This document shows positions 1 through 7,482 of a stretch of 18,728 nt of DNA, piece by piece. The DNA comes from JBBDXI01 sp040902425. GTDB taxonomy: Bacteria; Planctomycetota; Phycisphaerae; Phycisphaerales; UBA1924. A model generated the notes under the pieces. The model worked only from the letters and a program-made list of their open reading frames with translations, did no database searches and was not told the origin of the DNA. Position numbers and translations under genes: made by a program. Numbering within the stretch: the stretch's first letter is position 1; every line of letters begins with the position of its first letter. The DNA is taken from NCBI GenBank assembly GCA_040902425.1, contig JBBDXI010000082.1, positions 1 to 18,728 of the forward strand, written 5' to 3'.

Positions 1-3000
1 GCGAGGCCAGCGGCACCAACAACATGGTCAAGACCTCCGAACTGACCTTCGACGGCGGGAGCGCGGGGGGCAACAGCCACATCACCACCCGCACGGCCTT
101 CATCCAGGATAACACCACAGGCCAGCGGCAGACGACCTACACCTACGACTTCCGCGGCCGGGCGCTGCTGACCACCAACGCCCAGGCGCCGCACTCGCTG
201 GTGAAGGTGGACAACCTCGGCCGGGTGACGGCCGCGGCCCAGTACACCTCCACGGGCAGCATCACCGTCGGGACGACCGACCCCGGCGCCACGGGCACGC
301 AGAGCAACCGGGTGGCCTTGTCGAAGAGTTTCTACGACGAGCTGGGGCGGGCCTGGAAGACGACCCGGTACAAGATCGACCAGGCGGACGGCTCCGATGA
401 CGACTTCATCGAGAGCCTGACCTGGTACGATCCGGCGGGGCGGGTGATGAAGGTCAAGGGTGAGGGCGCACACGAGAAATACCGCTACGACCGGCTGGGC
501 CGGCGGGTGCTGGCCTTCATGCTGGCGACCGACGACGACACGCAGTACGGGCACGCCTCGGCGAGCACGGCGGTCTGGGACACGACCAACCTCCGCACCA
601 GCCTGGCGGGCGACATCGTCCTGGAGGAGCACCAGACGGCCTACGAGTCGGAGGACTCCGACAACGTCCTCATGACCGTCTCCATCAGCAGGCACTACGA
701 CGACCTGGCCAACGGGACGACCGGCGAGCTGGACCTCAACGCCGACGGCGGGTCGGCGGGCACGGGGACGCTCCTGACCCTCACCGCGCTGGATGTGAAG
801 GGGCGCGTCGGCATCGCCTCGATGTGGTACGACAGCCAGGACCGTATGACGGACACCGTGCGCTACGGGACCCACGGCATCGTGGGGGACCGCAGCGACA
901 CCAGCAACACCTTCACGCGGGGCAGCCTGAGCGTACCGACCCGCTCGGACACGGCACTGCGGACGACGACCGTCTACAACGACAACGGGACCACGCTGGA
1001 GGTCGAGGCGCCGGGGCTGCCCAGCGCCCCCACCGGGACCACGGGGGCCAAGACCCGCTTCGAGTACGACGCCCTCTTCCGCCAGACCAAGGTGATCAGC
1101 AACTACGTCAACGGCACCCCGGGCGACGGCACCGGCGACGACGATCAGACCGTGATCTACGGGTACAGCAAGGCGCTGAGGACCTCGATCACGGCCGACC
1201 TGCCAACGGGCAGCACCGACCAGGTGACGACGTACATCTACGGCTCGACCAAGGGGACGCCCAGCGCCATGAAGATCGCCACCGGGCACCTGCTGCGGGC
1301 GGTGAAGTACCCCGACAGCTCCAACGGCGGCACCACCGTCGCGAACATCGACTCGGACAGCTCGGATGTGGTCAGCCACGCCTACAACGCCCAGGGGCAG
1401 ATGACCTACTCCAAGGACCAGGCCGGGAACATCATCGAGACCACTTACGACACCGCGGGGCGGGAGACGCTCCGGGAGGTGACCAACCTGGCCGGTGGTT
1501 TCGACGGGTACGTCGAGCAGATCAGCACCGCGTACCTCTCCCGCGGGCTCCCCAACACTGTCACACAGTACGGGGACGACGGCGGGGGCATGGTGGAGCG
1601 GGACCAGGTGCAGTACGCCTACGACGACTGGGGCAACCTGGCCACCTTCACCCAGGACCCCGACTCGGCGATCTCCGGCGGCTCGGAGCGGGACTCCTTC
1701 GCACTCAGCTACTTCCACACCAAGGCAACGCCGACAGGCGGGCGAACAGTCGTACGACGGACGTCAGCCACCTACAACAGCGTCGACACCGTGTCGTACA
1801 CCTATCTCTCCACAGGCAATCGCCTTGATGATTCTCACTCGCGAGTCTCCCAAGTGCTAATCGGCCACGGAGTCATCCTTGCGGAGTACGAGTATATCGG
1901 TTCCGGCTCCTTGGTCTCAACGGACCTCGTGGAGTGCAACGCGATCACCCAGCACGCCACGGGCGCTGGCCTCTACGCGAACCTCGACCGGTTCGACCGG
2001 GTGGTCACCAATATCTGGGAAGGCTCCAGCTCCGCCGCATCCCGTGCCGGCGCGGCCAACATCTACAACGTGGCGCTCTCCTACGACCGCAACTCCAACA
2101 TCGTGAGCGTCCTGGACAGTCTCCGCACGTCCGGCGGCACGCGGGTGTTTGATGCGCTCTACGGCCTCGACAACTTGAACCGTCTCATCCAGACCGACGA
2201 GGGCGAGTTGACGAGCGGGATCACGACCCGCTCCCGCTACGAGCAGTGGACGCTCGACCAGGTGGGCAACTGGTCGAACCACAAGCTCGACCTCAACGGG
2301 GACAACGACTACCTGGACAACGTGCCGCCGCAGGAGTTCCAGGAGGACCGGACCCACAACGTCGTCAACGAGCTGACCGACCGGGACCAGGACACCAACG
2401 CCACGGCCGGCTACGAGAACGCCTACAACCTGAGCTACAACGCGGTGGGCGGCCTGAGTGATGACGGGGTGGACTACACGTACGTGTACGATGCCTTCGG
2501 GCGGCTGAGGGAGGTCTGGACCCGCGGGGGGAGCCCGGCGCTGGTGGTCGAACACCGCTACAACGGGCTGGGGTACCGGATCGGGTACCACTACGACGTG
2601 GACACCGACGTTGACGTCGACGATGACGACCCCTGGTACTGGCACGCCTACGACGAGCGGTGGCGGATCATCGGGACGTACTACCACGACCCGAACGACG
2701 CGAACACCGAGGACGACGACCCCAAGGAGCGGTTTGTCTACCACGCGGCCGGGTTTGGCGGGTACGGGGGGAGCAGCTATATTGACAGCGTGATCCTGCG
2801 GGACAAGGACGCCAACACCGCCTGGGAGGCGGCCTCCGACGGGACGCTCGAAGAGCGGCGGTATTACTGCCAGAACTGGCGGGCGGATGTGTCAGCGGTC
2901 TTGACGGACGTGGGCAAGCTGGTCGAGAGCGTGAAGTACAGCAGCTACGGGGTGGCCTTCGGCTTGCCGACGGGGGACACCGACAGCGACGGGGACTACG

Positions 3001-3830
3001 ACGCGACCGACGAGGGCGCCATCGGGGGCGGGGGGTACAACGTCCTGGAGGACGCCGACCTCGACGGGGACAACGACGCCGCGGACGCGACCTTCGCCTA
3101 CGGCGTCAAGGGGGGCTACCAGACCCTCGGCCGCGGCACGCTCTCGTCAACCGCCGTCGAGAACCGCAAGGGATATGCCGGGTACGAGCTGGATTCGATG
3201 ATGGTTGGGAGCAAGTACCATGTTAGGCACCGACTCTACGACTCAGAGAACGGAACGTGGTCGAGGCGCGACCCAAACGGCTACGTCGGCACTGCTAATC
3301 TTTACAGTTATGTTCTCAATAACCCTTGTGTTTATGTGGATCCAACGGGGCTTGCGCATCTTGACTGCTGCGAGCGAATACGACGCGCATTCGACATCGG
3401 TCCTATGAATCCCTACCAGGGTGTAACTAAATGTTGCGACGATGTAATGACGCCGTGTGTGTTCTATGACCTCCTAGGTGACCCGCCGGGTTCACTGAAT
3501 CCGCAAACGCCCGGGTATTCGCTCGCGGTCGGATGCCTAATCCTCCACGAGTCCATCCATGCCACCCTGGGTCGATGCTGCAAAAAACGAGATCCGATTG
3601 ATCCACAGATACATCCAGGTATTACTGATACCTGCCAGCCGTTAGGTAACGATTGTGAGGAATGCTTGGCGTACACTGCGCACCTGACATGCCTGCAGGT
3701 TGCTCTCATTGCCTGCGGCCCTGATATTGCATGTCACGAGACGATCATCAAAGAAATGTTCTATGTCGCTCAGAAGGCCCGGCAATACTGCGCTGCATGC
3801 GTCAGAGGGATTGTGGGTAGGCGAGACTAG
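1..3830 (+). CDS. RHS/YD-repeat protein, 5'-partial, with Cys-rich HExxH C-terminal tip
   Basis: The frame is open to the left edge of the window (it reads EASGTNN before the first ATG at 24), so the true start lies upstream. Many YD repeats are visible (YTYDFRGR, YRYDRLGRR, YTYVYDAFGRL). The conserved core end is present at about 3210-3353, with an RHRLYDSENGTWSRRDP-like stretch and then NLYSYVLNNP and DPTGL. RHS shells encapsulate or present a variable C-terminal domain, often a toxin. Here the tip (3354-3827, about 158 residues) has 16 Cys and an HESIH zincin-like motif at 3546-3560, followed about 33 residues later by CEECLAY, whose Glu could be the third metal ligand. Acidic DxDxDG loops at 2976-3002 and 3051-3086 may bind calcium. 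By eye, the DNA from about 3200 is less GC-rich than the shell. Shell call is secure; tip activity is inference. Confidence 0.9.
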   Translation, partial: EASGTNNMVKTSELTFDGGSAGGNSHITTRTAFIQDNTTGQRQTTYTYDFRGRALLTTNAQAPHSLVKVDNLGRVTAAAQYTSTGSITVGTTDPGATGTQSNRVALSKSFYDELGRAWKTTRYKIDQADGSDDDFIESLTWYDPAGRVMKVKGEGAHEKYRYDRLGRRVLAFMLATDDDTQYGHASASTAVWDTTNLRTSLAGDIVLEEHQTAYESEDSDNVLMTVSISRHYDDLANGTTGELDLNADGGSAGTGTLLTLTALDVKGRVGIASMWYDSQDRMTDTVRYGTHGIVGDRSDTSNTFTRGSLSVPTRSDTALRTTTVYNDNGTTLEVEAPGLPSAPTGTTGAKTRFEYDALFRQTKVISNYVNGTPGDGTGDDDQTVIYGYSKALRTSITADLPTGSTDQVTTYIYGSTKGTPSAMKIATGHLLRAVKYPDSSNGGTTVANIDSDSSDVVSHAYNAQGQMTYSKDQAGNIIETTYDTAGRETLREVTNLAGGFDGYVEQISTAYLSRGLPNTVTQYGDDGGGMVERDQVQYAYDDWGNLATFTQDPDSAISGGSERDSFALSYFHTKATPTGGRTVVRRTSATYNSVDTVSYTYLSTGNRLDDSHSRVSQVLIGHGVILAEYEYIGSGSLVSTDLVECNAITQHATGAGLYANLDRFDRVVTNIWEGSSSAASRAGAANIYNVALSYDRNSNIVSVLDSLRTSGGTRVFDALYGLDNLNRLIQTDEGELTSGITTRSRYEQWTLDQVGNWSNHKLDLNGDNDYLDNVPPQEFQEDRTHNVVNELTDRDQDTNATAGYENAYNLSYNAVGGLSDDGVDYTYVYDAFGRLREVWTRGGSPALVVEHRYNGLGYRIGYHYDVDTDVDVDDDDPWYWHAYDERWRIIGTYYHDPNDANTEDDDPKERFVYHAAGFGGYGGSSYIDSVILRDKDANTAWEAASDGTLEERRYYCQNWRADVSAVLTDVGKLVESVKYSSYGVAFGLPTGDTDSDGDYDATDEGAIGGGGYNVLEDADLDGDNDAADATFAYGVKGGYQTLGRGTLSSTAVENRKGYAGYELDSMMVGSKYHVRHRLYDSENGTWSRRDPNGYVGTANLYSYVLNNPCVYVDPTGLAHLDCCERIRRAFDIGPMNPYQGVTKCCDDVMTPCVFYDLLGDPPGSLNPQTPGYSLAVGCLILHESIHATLGRCCKKRDPIDPQIHPGITDTCQPLGNDCEECLAYTAHLTCLQVALIACGPDIACHETIIKEMFYVAQKARQYCAACVRGIVGRRD

Positions 3831-3935
3831 TGTATTCTTAGGAGTTGCTCAGGCATGCCGAGTCATCGACTGGCCAGGCCTGGCGATCCGCCGGAATGCC
3901 GACGTAAGCACGATCGAACAGCGTCTCTTGCGGTT

Positions 3936-4574
3936 ATGCTGGTTTTTCGTTCACTTCGGTACCTCGCTGTCGGCGCGCTAATCACTGTAGCTGTTTCGTG
4001 GATATCCGTCCTGATATCTCCAACTAAGAGCCCGCCTGTGATAGCAAGTCTTTCGATGGCCGACCAGCGCTCGTGGCCAATGAATGTTCCAAAGGGATGG
4101 CCGGCAGGCCCCACGGAATTCAAGGAGAGTCAGAGTGCGGGTGTCCGAACTATCTATTATTTGTATGATCGCGGCCTTCATGGGGCGAGTCACTGGGTGT
4201 CCGTCGTGGAGGCTGGGTGGCCGTTCCGAGCTCTCGATGTAGTTACGTTGCAGACGCGGTTGCCTCGAAGCACGGTTGAGCCTTGGCCAGCAATTCCCTG
4301 TCCGCCCTGGATCCGAAAGGACCTTCCAGTACGCGAACGCCTTCCCACAAGGCCCATTCCGTTCGGGTTTGTTGCTGATGCGGCTTTCTTTGGCGCAATG
4401 ATGTGGCTCACCGGGCGGTATCTGCGGCGTGTTGTGGCTAGCACTAGGCGCCGTCGCGGGAATTGTGCTCATTGCGGGTACGACCTTCGAGGAGTGCCGG
4501 GTAAACTGTGCCCCGAATGTGGCGGTCGAGGCCCTGAAGGGGGGACGGGACGAGGTGGCCTAGGCAGTGTCTGA
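3936..4574 (+). CDS. Two-TM protein with C-terminal zinc ribbon; 3' end altered by IS insertion
   Basis: I chose ATG 3936 because it directly precedes a membrane segment (YLAVGALITVAVSWISVLI); the frame is also open upstream from 3855. A second hydrophobic segment (FGFVADAAFFGAMMWL) is followed by a basic stretch (RRRRG) and a zinc ribbon with CAHCGYDLRG and CPECG, giving four Cys ligands. The CGYDLRG/CPECG tail is a hallmark of many uncharacterised Phycisphaerae membrane proteins. The gene starts 105 nt after the RHS stop and shares its lower GC. The IS at 4564 supplies the present last residues (GSV) and stop. Without the IS, with one CTAG copy, the frame would continue LAATIMHPTPVG and stop at 5574-5576. 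Function is unknown. A role as immunity protein for the RHS tip is possible only from position. Confidence 0.72.
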   Translation: MLVFRSLRYLAVGALITVAVSWISVLISPTKSPPVIASLSMADQRSWPMNVPKGWPAGPTEFKESQSAGVRTIYYLYDRGLHGASHWVSVVEAGWPFRALDVVTLQTRLPRSTVEPWPAIPCPPWIRKDLPVRERLPTRPIPFGFVADAAFFGAMMWLTGRYLRRVVASTRRRRGNCAHCGYDLRGVPGKLCPECGGRGPEGGTGRGGLGSV

Positions 4575-4579
4575 CGGAT
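4564..4579 (+). repeat. Left terminal inverted repeat of the IS
   Basis: The sequence GCAGTGTCTGACGGAT pairs with the right end, differing only at its third base. It is preceded by target copy CTAG at 4560-4563. The TGA inside this repeat (4572-4574) now ends the upstream zinc-ribbon gene. Confidence 0.9.
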
Positions 4580-4681
4580 CATCTGTTCGGCGCACGTACG
4601 GCGCGATGTACGGCGCGGGTACGGTCTGGCGCAATCGAGGGCGGCGCGTGATACTGGGGCCTCTGGCACGGAGGCCGCGCG

Positions 4682-5071
4682 ATGACGATTGTCCGCAGGT
4701 ACGAGCTGAGCGACGGGGACTGGGCGCTGATCGGGCCGCTGCTCCCGCGGCAGGGGCGGGGCGGGAGGTGGAACGACCACCGCACCGTGATGAACGGGAT
4801 GTTCTGGGTGCTGCGCTCGGGCTCGGCGTGGCGCGACATGCCGGAGCGCTACGGCAAGCGGCAGACGATCTACGACCGCTTCGTGCGCTGGCGCCGCGAC
4901 GGGACGCTGGACCGGATCGCCGGCGTGCTCCGCGAGCGGCTCCACGGGGAGGGGCGGATCGAGTGGGAGATGTGGTGCGTGGACGGGACCAGCATCCGCG
5001 CCGCCAAGGCGGCCGCGGGGGCGCGGGGGGCGCGGGGGGCGCGTCAAAAAAAGACGGGGCCGAGCCGGTAG
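4682..5071 (+). CDS. IS5-family transposase, orfA (N-terminal half)
   Basis: This 129-residue product starts MTIVRRYELSDGDWALIGPL and shows the DUF4096 pattern of IS5-type transposases (WNDHRTVMNGMFWVLRSG, then PERYGKRQTIYDRFVRW). It ends with CVDGTSIRA, which carries the first catalytic Asp of the DDE triad, so orfA alone cannot be a complete enzyme. Its last codons cross the A7G heptamer at 5047-5053 and it terminates at TAG 5069-5071. A -1 shift at the heptamer joins it to the downstream frame carrying the other catalytic residues. The unshifted product may act as a regulator, as in other frameshifting IS elements; that is inference. Confidence 0.87.
   Translation: MTIVRRYELSDGDWALIGPLLPRQGRGGRWNDHRTVMNGMFWVLRSGSAWRDMPERYGKRQTIYDRFVRWRRDGTLDRIAGVLRERLHGEGRIEWEMWCVDGTSIRAAKAAAGARGARGARQKKTGPSR
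5047..5053 (+). promoter_or_regulatory. Programmed -1 frameshift heptamer A AAA AAG
   Basis: In the orfA frame the bases divide as A|AAA|AAG, a classic -1 slippery site. After slippage the next codon is GAC at 5053 in the orfB frame. A GC-rich stretch immediately downstream (5054-5105) could form the stimulatory structure. Transcriptional slippage on the run of seven A is an alternative mechanism. Confidence 0.82.
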
Positions 5072-5541
5072 ACCACGCCCTGGGCCGCTCCCGCGGGGGG
5101 TGGGGCTCGAAGCTGCACCTGGTCACCGACCGGCGGGGCGTGCCGCTGGCGGCGGTGGTGACGGCGGGGCAGGCGCACGAGAGCAAGTCGTTCGCGGCGG
5201 TGATGGAGTCGGTGCGCCGGCCGCGGGGCGTGGCCTGGCCGCGGAAGCTGGCGGGGGACAAGGGGTACAGCTACCCCGGGGTGGTGTGCTGGCTGAGCGA
5301 CCGGGAGATCGAGGCGGTGATCCCGCAGCGGAGCGACCAGGTGCGGACCCAGGGGCGTGCCCCCCTGGACCGCCGCGCCTACCGGCGGCGGAGCGTGATG
5401 GAGCGCTGCGTGGGCTGGCTGAAGGAGAACCGCCACATCGGGACCCGCTACGACAAGCTGGCCGCCAGCTTCATGGCCTTCGTCACCCTCGCCCTCATCC
5501 GCCGCTACCTGCGGCTGCTGCATCCGTCAGACACAGCCTAG
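5053..5541 (+). CDS. IS5-family transposase, orfB (catalytic C-terminal half, reached by -1 frameshift)
   Basis: Reading in the -1 frame from the heptamer gives DGAEPVDHALGRSRGG, then a DDE nuclease core: SKLHLVTDRRGVPL, GDKGYS (second catalytic Asp) and MERCVGWLKENRHIGTRYDKL (catalytic Glu). The frame is also open far upstream, but that part shows no family match and is probably a GC-rich shadow of orfA; the start given is the first codon after the shift. The fused orfAB product would be about 286 residues, normal for an IS5 transposase. The stop TAG at 5539-5541 lies in the target duplication, not in the element itself. Confidence 0.87.
   Translation, partial: DGAEPVDHALGRSRGGWGSKLHLVTDRRGVPLAAVVTAGQAHESKSFAAVMESVRRPRGVAWPRKLAGDKGYSYPGVVCWLSDREIEAVIPQRSDQVRTQGRAPLDRRAYRRRSVMERCVGWLKENRHIGTRYDKLAASFMAFVTLALIRRYLRLLHPSDTA
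5522..5537 (-). repeat. Right terminal inverted repeat of the IS
   Basis: Read on the minus strand this is GCTGTGTCTGACGGAT. It is followed by target copy CTAG at 5538-5541. The last three bases of that CTAG form the TAG stop codon of the transposase. Confidence 0.9.
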
Positions 5542-5606
5542 CGGCGACGATCATGCACCCCACGCCCGTGGGCTAGCCTTGGCGCTGACAGAGCGAGACG
5601 AGGTCG

Positions 5607-6572
5607 ATGGTCAACGAGCCCGAATCGCCAACCACCACTGCCGCGGCTACGGTCCCCGTCGCACGATCGACTGGGCTGGCCCTCTGCCTGTCCGGTGGTG
5701 GCTTCCGCGCCACCCTGTTCCATCTCGGGGCCCTCCGCCGGCTCAATGAGCTGGCGGTACTGGCGCGTGTTGAGACAGTGACCAGCGTCTCGGGCGGCAG
5801 CATTCTCAATGGGGTCCTCGCGACACGCTGGTCGGAACTTTCCCTCGGCACGGGCGGGGTGTTTGCGAACTACGACAAGGTGGTGGCTGACCCGGTGCGC
5901 GAGTTCTGTGCTCGGGATTTGCGGACTCCGCTCCTCGTCGGCACGCGCCTCAATCCAGTGCAATGGCCAACACTGGTTCGGGACCTCGGGGCGGTCCCCG
6001 GCAACGCCCTTGCCGGGGCCTATCAGCGGCTGTGCCTCGGACGCCAGCTTGCACAGCTACCGGCACCAGCGCCCGGTGGGGTTCCGCGGTTCGTGTTCTG
6101 TGCCACGAACGTACAAACCGGGGCGTGCTGGCACTTCCACGGGGGACCCGGGGGCCGCATGGGCGACTTCTACACGGGCTACACCGAATGCGATGGTGTC
6201 TCGGTAGCTGAAGCGGTGGCCGCGTCCTCGGCATTCCCGCCAGGGTTCGGTGCCCTGCGCCTCCCCGCGGGCGGGCGGACGTTCACGCGCGTTGACCCGT
6301 GGGGTGACGAGCGCGCAAGTTCGAAGAAGCGAAAGCCGCTCGGGGAGCAGGCACAACGCGTTGTCCTCCTTACCGACGGCGGTGTCTACGACAACCTGGG
6401 CGTCGAGCCCGTCTGGACGCGCGGCGGGTGCGTCCTCGTCTCGGACGCCGGCCGGCCGTTCTCGTCGCAGACGAGGTGCTGGCAAGCGCTCGTTCCACGG
6501 CTACGTCGCGCTACAGAGGTGAGCATGGAGCAGGTCGGTGCCGTGCGGAAGCGGTGGCTTCCCGCGCGATAA
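5607..6572 (+). CDS. Patatin-like phospholipase, probably C-terminally truncated
   Basis: Patatin-like proteins are Ser-Asp dyad lipid acyl hydrolases. Visible motifs are the oxyanion GGGFRA (residues 30-35), the nucleophile region TSVSGGS with Ser62 (the usual first Gly of GxSxG is Ser here), and the dyad Asp257 in TDGGVYDNLG. No signal peptide is seen, so it is probably cytoplasmic. The ORF stops right after MEQVGAVRKRWLPAR. Relatives I recall continue for several dozen residues past the RKR segment, so the 3' end appears lost where this gene meets the reverse-strand MBL/E2 remnant. Whether the remaining enzyme is active is unclear, since the dyad is intact. The ATG at 5607 has only a weak GAGG three bases upstream. 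Some patatins are CBASS effectors, but no nucleotide cyclase is present here. Confidence 0.82.
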   Translation: MVNEPESPTTTAAATVPVARSTGLALCLSGGGFRATLFHLGALRRLNELAVLARVETVTSVSGGSILNGVLATRWSELSLGTGGVFANYDKVVADPVREFCARDLRTPLLVGTRLNPVQWPTLVRDLGAVPGNALAGAYQRLCLGRQLAQLPAPAPGGVPRFVFCATNVQTGACWHFHGGPGGRMGDFYTGYTECDGVSVAEAVAASSAFPPGFGALRLPAGGRTFTRVDPWGDERASSKKRKPLGEQAQRVVLLTDGGVYDNLGVEPVWTRGGCVLVSDAGRPFSSQTRCWQALVPRLRRATEVSMEQVGAVRKRWLPAR

Positions 6573-7482
6573 ACACCTTCCCCCTTTCACCCCCGACCAG
6601 GTGCACCACCCAGCTGCGGTCCTTGGGCTCTTCATTGGGCGGAAGCACGAGCCAATAGCCCCAGGACACCAGCAGCGGTTCCAACTGCTGGTCGTCGCCG
6701 TGAAGCGAACCCTGCGCGGTCCCGGCGAGCCACCAACGGACCCGCTCCAGGAACGCCGGCGCAGTCCAGGTGACGCGGACCTCGGCCCAGACGCGGTCAT
6801 ACAGGCAGAGGCTGCGCGGGAACTCCCTCTCCCGCTGGTTCAGGTGCAGGACCAGTGGGAAGTCGTTCCGCAACGCCAGCACCTCGGGATAGTCCCGGTC
6901 GGACGCCTCGAACACCGCAGCAACCCGCTCTATCCCCCTGATGTCGTTCGCGAGCACGGGCTTGGTCTTGTCCACGCCGCGCTCGTCGCTGAGGGAGAGG
7001 TAGCTGCAGTGGTGGGGCAGCTTGAAGATATCCCACTCCAGACGGGCGACGTTGCCCCTCGCCTCCGTCACGCGCACGATGTCCGAAATGACATCGTGCG
7101 TCACGTCGGCGGTGAGCATGAGCTTGGTGATCGCGCCCGCGGCCTCGAAGGTCGCGTGCATGACCAAGCAGTCACAGTTGCGATCCACGACCGTGTTCTC
7201 GTCCTGGCGCATCGCGAAGGGGGAATGCACAAAGAACTCGACCCCGTCCTCCGCCAGCGAGAACTCCGGGACCAGCCTCCCGGCGTCCGTGATCAGTCCG
7301 CAGCGTGCCTCGATATCCACGCCGTTGGCCTCGCACCACTCCTTCAGTCGCTCAGGACGGGAGAACACCCGGATGCCCTTTCCCGCCTTGAACCGTTCCC
7401 GGGCCTCCTTCTGGATGGCCTTCGCCTCGGGGTCCGCCGTCGCGCTCAACTTCTCGGTGATGACTGCGGCGGGCAACGTCAT
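6511..7482 (-). pseudogene. Broken metallo-beta-lactamase-fold / E2-like chimera (remnant of a ubiquitin-like conjugation operon)
   Basis: Reverse-strand ORF; ATG at 7482 is the first plausible start, though the frame is open to about 7640. The upper part reads EARERFKAGKGIRVFSRPER, LITDAGRLVPEFSL, VEFFVHSPFA, KLMLTADVTH and FKLPHHCSYLSLS (HH at 7009-7014), the C-terminal half of an MBL-fold hydrolase. The N-terminal HxHxDH half is absent. After about 6960 it changes to DYPEVLALRNDFPLVLH, FPRSLCLYD, TWTAPAFLERVRWWL and LHGDDQQLEPLL, then WLVLPP, which I recognise from E2-like domains fused N-terminally to ThiF/E1 proteins. The SLCLY Cys (6805-6807) is the natural candidate thioester residue. 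The E1 part is missing and the last codons run antisense through the patatin 3' end. So the gene looks truncated at both ends, with an internal join. Family naming is from memory. Confidence 0.62.

Larger units (their letters stand above)
4564..5537 (+). mobile_element. IS5-family insertion sequence, complete, 974 bp
   Basis: The terminal inverted repeats at 4564-4579 and 5522-5537 match at 15 of 16 positions. CTAG lies immediately outside both ends (4560-4563 and 5538-5541), consistent with the 4-bp YTAR target duplication known for IS5. Inside is a two-frame transposase with DUF4096-like and DDE domains. Joining the two flanks through a single CTAG restores a longer reading frame of the upstream zinc-ribbon gene, which independently supports these borders. 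Nothing in the element looks degraded, so it may be recent and active. The subgroup is probably IS427-like, judged by the orfA/orfB layout. Confidence 0.9.

Noticed and set aside
5555..5573. Terminator at the CCCACG/CGTGGG inverted repeat after the IS
   Set aside because: The central 2 bases are too short for a hairpin loop, no T-run follows, and the bases lie in the restored coding frame of the interrupted gene.
5607..7482. A working CBASS or Bil-type defence locus made of patatin plus MBL/E2
   Set aside because: No CD-NTase, E1, JAB or ubiquitin-like gene is present, and both genes appear truncated. The patatin has no sign of being a CapV-type effector.
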